Under the pieces are notes generated by a model. That model saw only the letters and a program-made list of their open reading frames with translations. It did no database searches and was not told the origin of the DNA. This document shows positions 63,341 through 64,000 of a stretch of DNA of 64,000 nt, piece after piece. The stretch is from the NCBI GenBank assembly GCA_003254925.1, contig QANZ01035131.1:23043-87042 (forward strand), in the 5' to 3' direction. Source of the DNA: Chamaecrista fasciculata. Taxonomy: Eukaryota > Streptophyta > Magnoliopsida > Fabales > Fabaceae. Each line of letters starts with the position of its first letter. Positions within the stretch are counted from its first letter, which is position 1. Both the position numbers and the translations under genes were made by a program.

Positions 63341-64000
63341 AACAATCTCTCTTTTCTGCTTTAAAGTTTAATTACTTATTAGTTCTTCTAATGAGTGATT
63401 GAGCTTGCCGTATAAGCTTAAACTTGTTATTTTTTCTTTTGTTATCATTCATACCAACTAATAATTGCAACCACTTTTGCATTGTCAATAATTTCATAGT
63501 AAAAAACAATATTGAATTTGCATATATATTCGCCCTGTCTCTCCGATCATATGAAGCCGAATTATTTCATCCATTTTTGGCACACTCAATAATTATTAGG
63601 TAATCAATCACTAATCGTAACCTATCCGCCAGCTACTATATATTTCTCTACTTTGTGTCACTCTCGCCCTCTCCATACCTCATTAATGCTTCTAATTACT
63701 TTAATTTGTATATATAAAGCTTTGAATTTCCAGCACCTTTTATGTATGCTTTTTTGTATAAAGTTTTGGCATGTTCACTTTTTAAAAATTGGAGATGGGA
63801 TAAAATAGATATATTTTTATCAAAATTAAATTAGTCATCTCTCGCAGGCATTTTCGTGAATAAAATTTGCATCTATCTATCTATATAATGTATAAACTAA
63901 AGTACATAGTTCCAATTTCCAAATAATCCTAATATATTTTTTTCGTTGACTTTCCAATTATATATGTTATTTAGATATTTAGATCTTGGTCCCAATGTGA
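63341..64000. other. AT-rich end of window, nothing recognised
   Basis: No ORF, RNA gene or repeat end can be supported here. Confidence 0.5.

Overview
The window is nuclear DNA from a flowering plant, almost certainly a eudicot. It is AT-rich, its genes carry many short exons with GT-AG introns, the best protein matches from memory are Arabidopsis families, and the space between genes is packed with plant-type transposons. The species cannot be fixed from sequence alone. One run of 213 N (15877-16089) and five single N (10793, 30737, 39000, 51596 and the edges they mark) show a draft assembly.

Layout. 1-6296 (+): an ADA2b-type transcriptional adaptor missing only its first few codons. 8774-9076 (+): a 100-residue plant-specific protein of unknown function. 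10.0-16.3 kb: a transposon cluster with a gene-capturing inverted-repeat element full of degenerate telomere-like motifs, nested fold-back elements and a PIF/Harbinger-like element. 17352-23390 (+): a TBC-domain Rab GTPase-activating protein. 25032-26994 (-): a class III peroxidase of the PER26 type that lacks the distal catalytic histidine. 29.1-40.4 kb: a second PIF/Harbinger-like copy and a graveyard of retroelements (a LINE split by a copia element and another LTR-element fragment, a tandem duplication of the LINE 3' end, an internally deleted LINE with a target-site duplication). 41622-44859 (+): a multi-exon membrane protein gene with several disabling lesions. 46098-48513 (+): an ASCH-domain protein. 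50.9-52.4 kb: a MITE and a Helitron-like element holding a complete solo LTR. 55235-56605 (+): an intronless SHORT-ROOT-like GRAS transcription factor in a gene-poor stretch. 60.3 kb: a tRNA-derived SINE. 61.6-62.8 kb: a complete non-autonomous hAT element. 62.85-63.3 kb: an LTR-like promoter fragment.

The Rab-GAP, peroxidase and ASCH genes appear to be the counterparts of Arabidopsis neighbours near At2g43465-At2g43490, so 17-48.5 kb looks like an old syntenic block expanded by transposons. The genes are not a pathway: they cover chromatin (ADA2), membrane traffic (Rab-GAP), the cell wall or apoplast (peroxidase), RNA (ASCH) and root/vascular patterning (SHR-like). No prokaryote-like system, CRISPR array, tRNA or rRNA gene was found. 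The most interesting items are the peroxidase with a substituted active site, the gene-capture element, the fold-back elements sitting directly at three promoters, and the well-bounded nested insertions.
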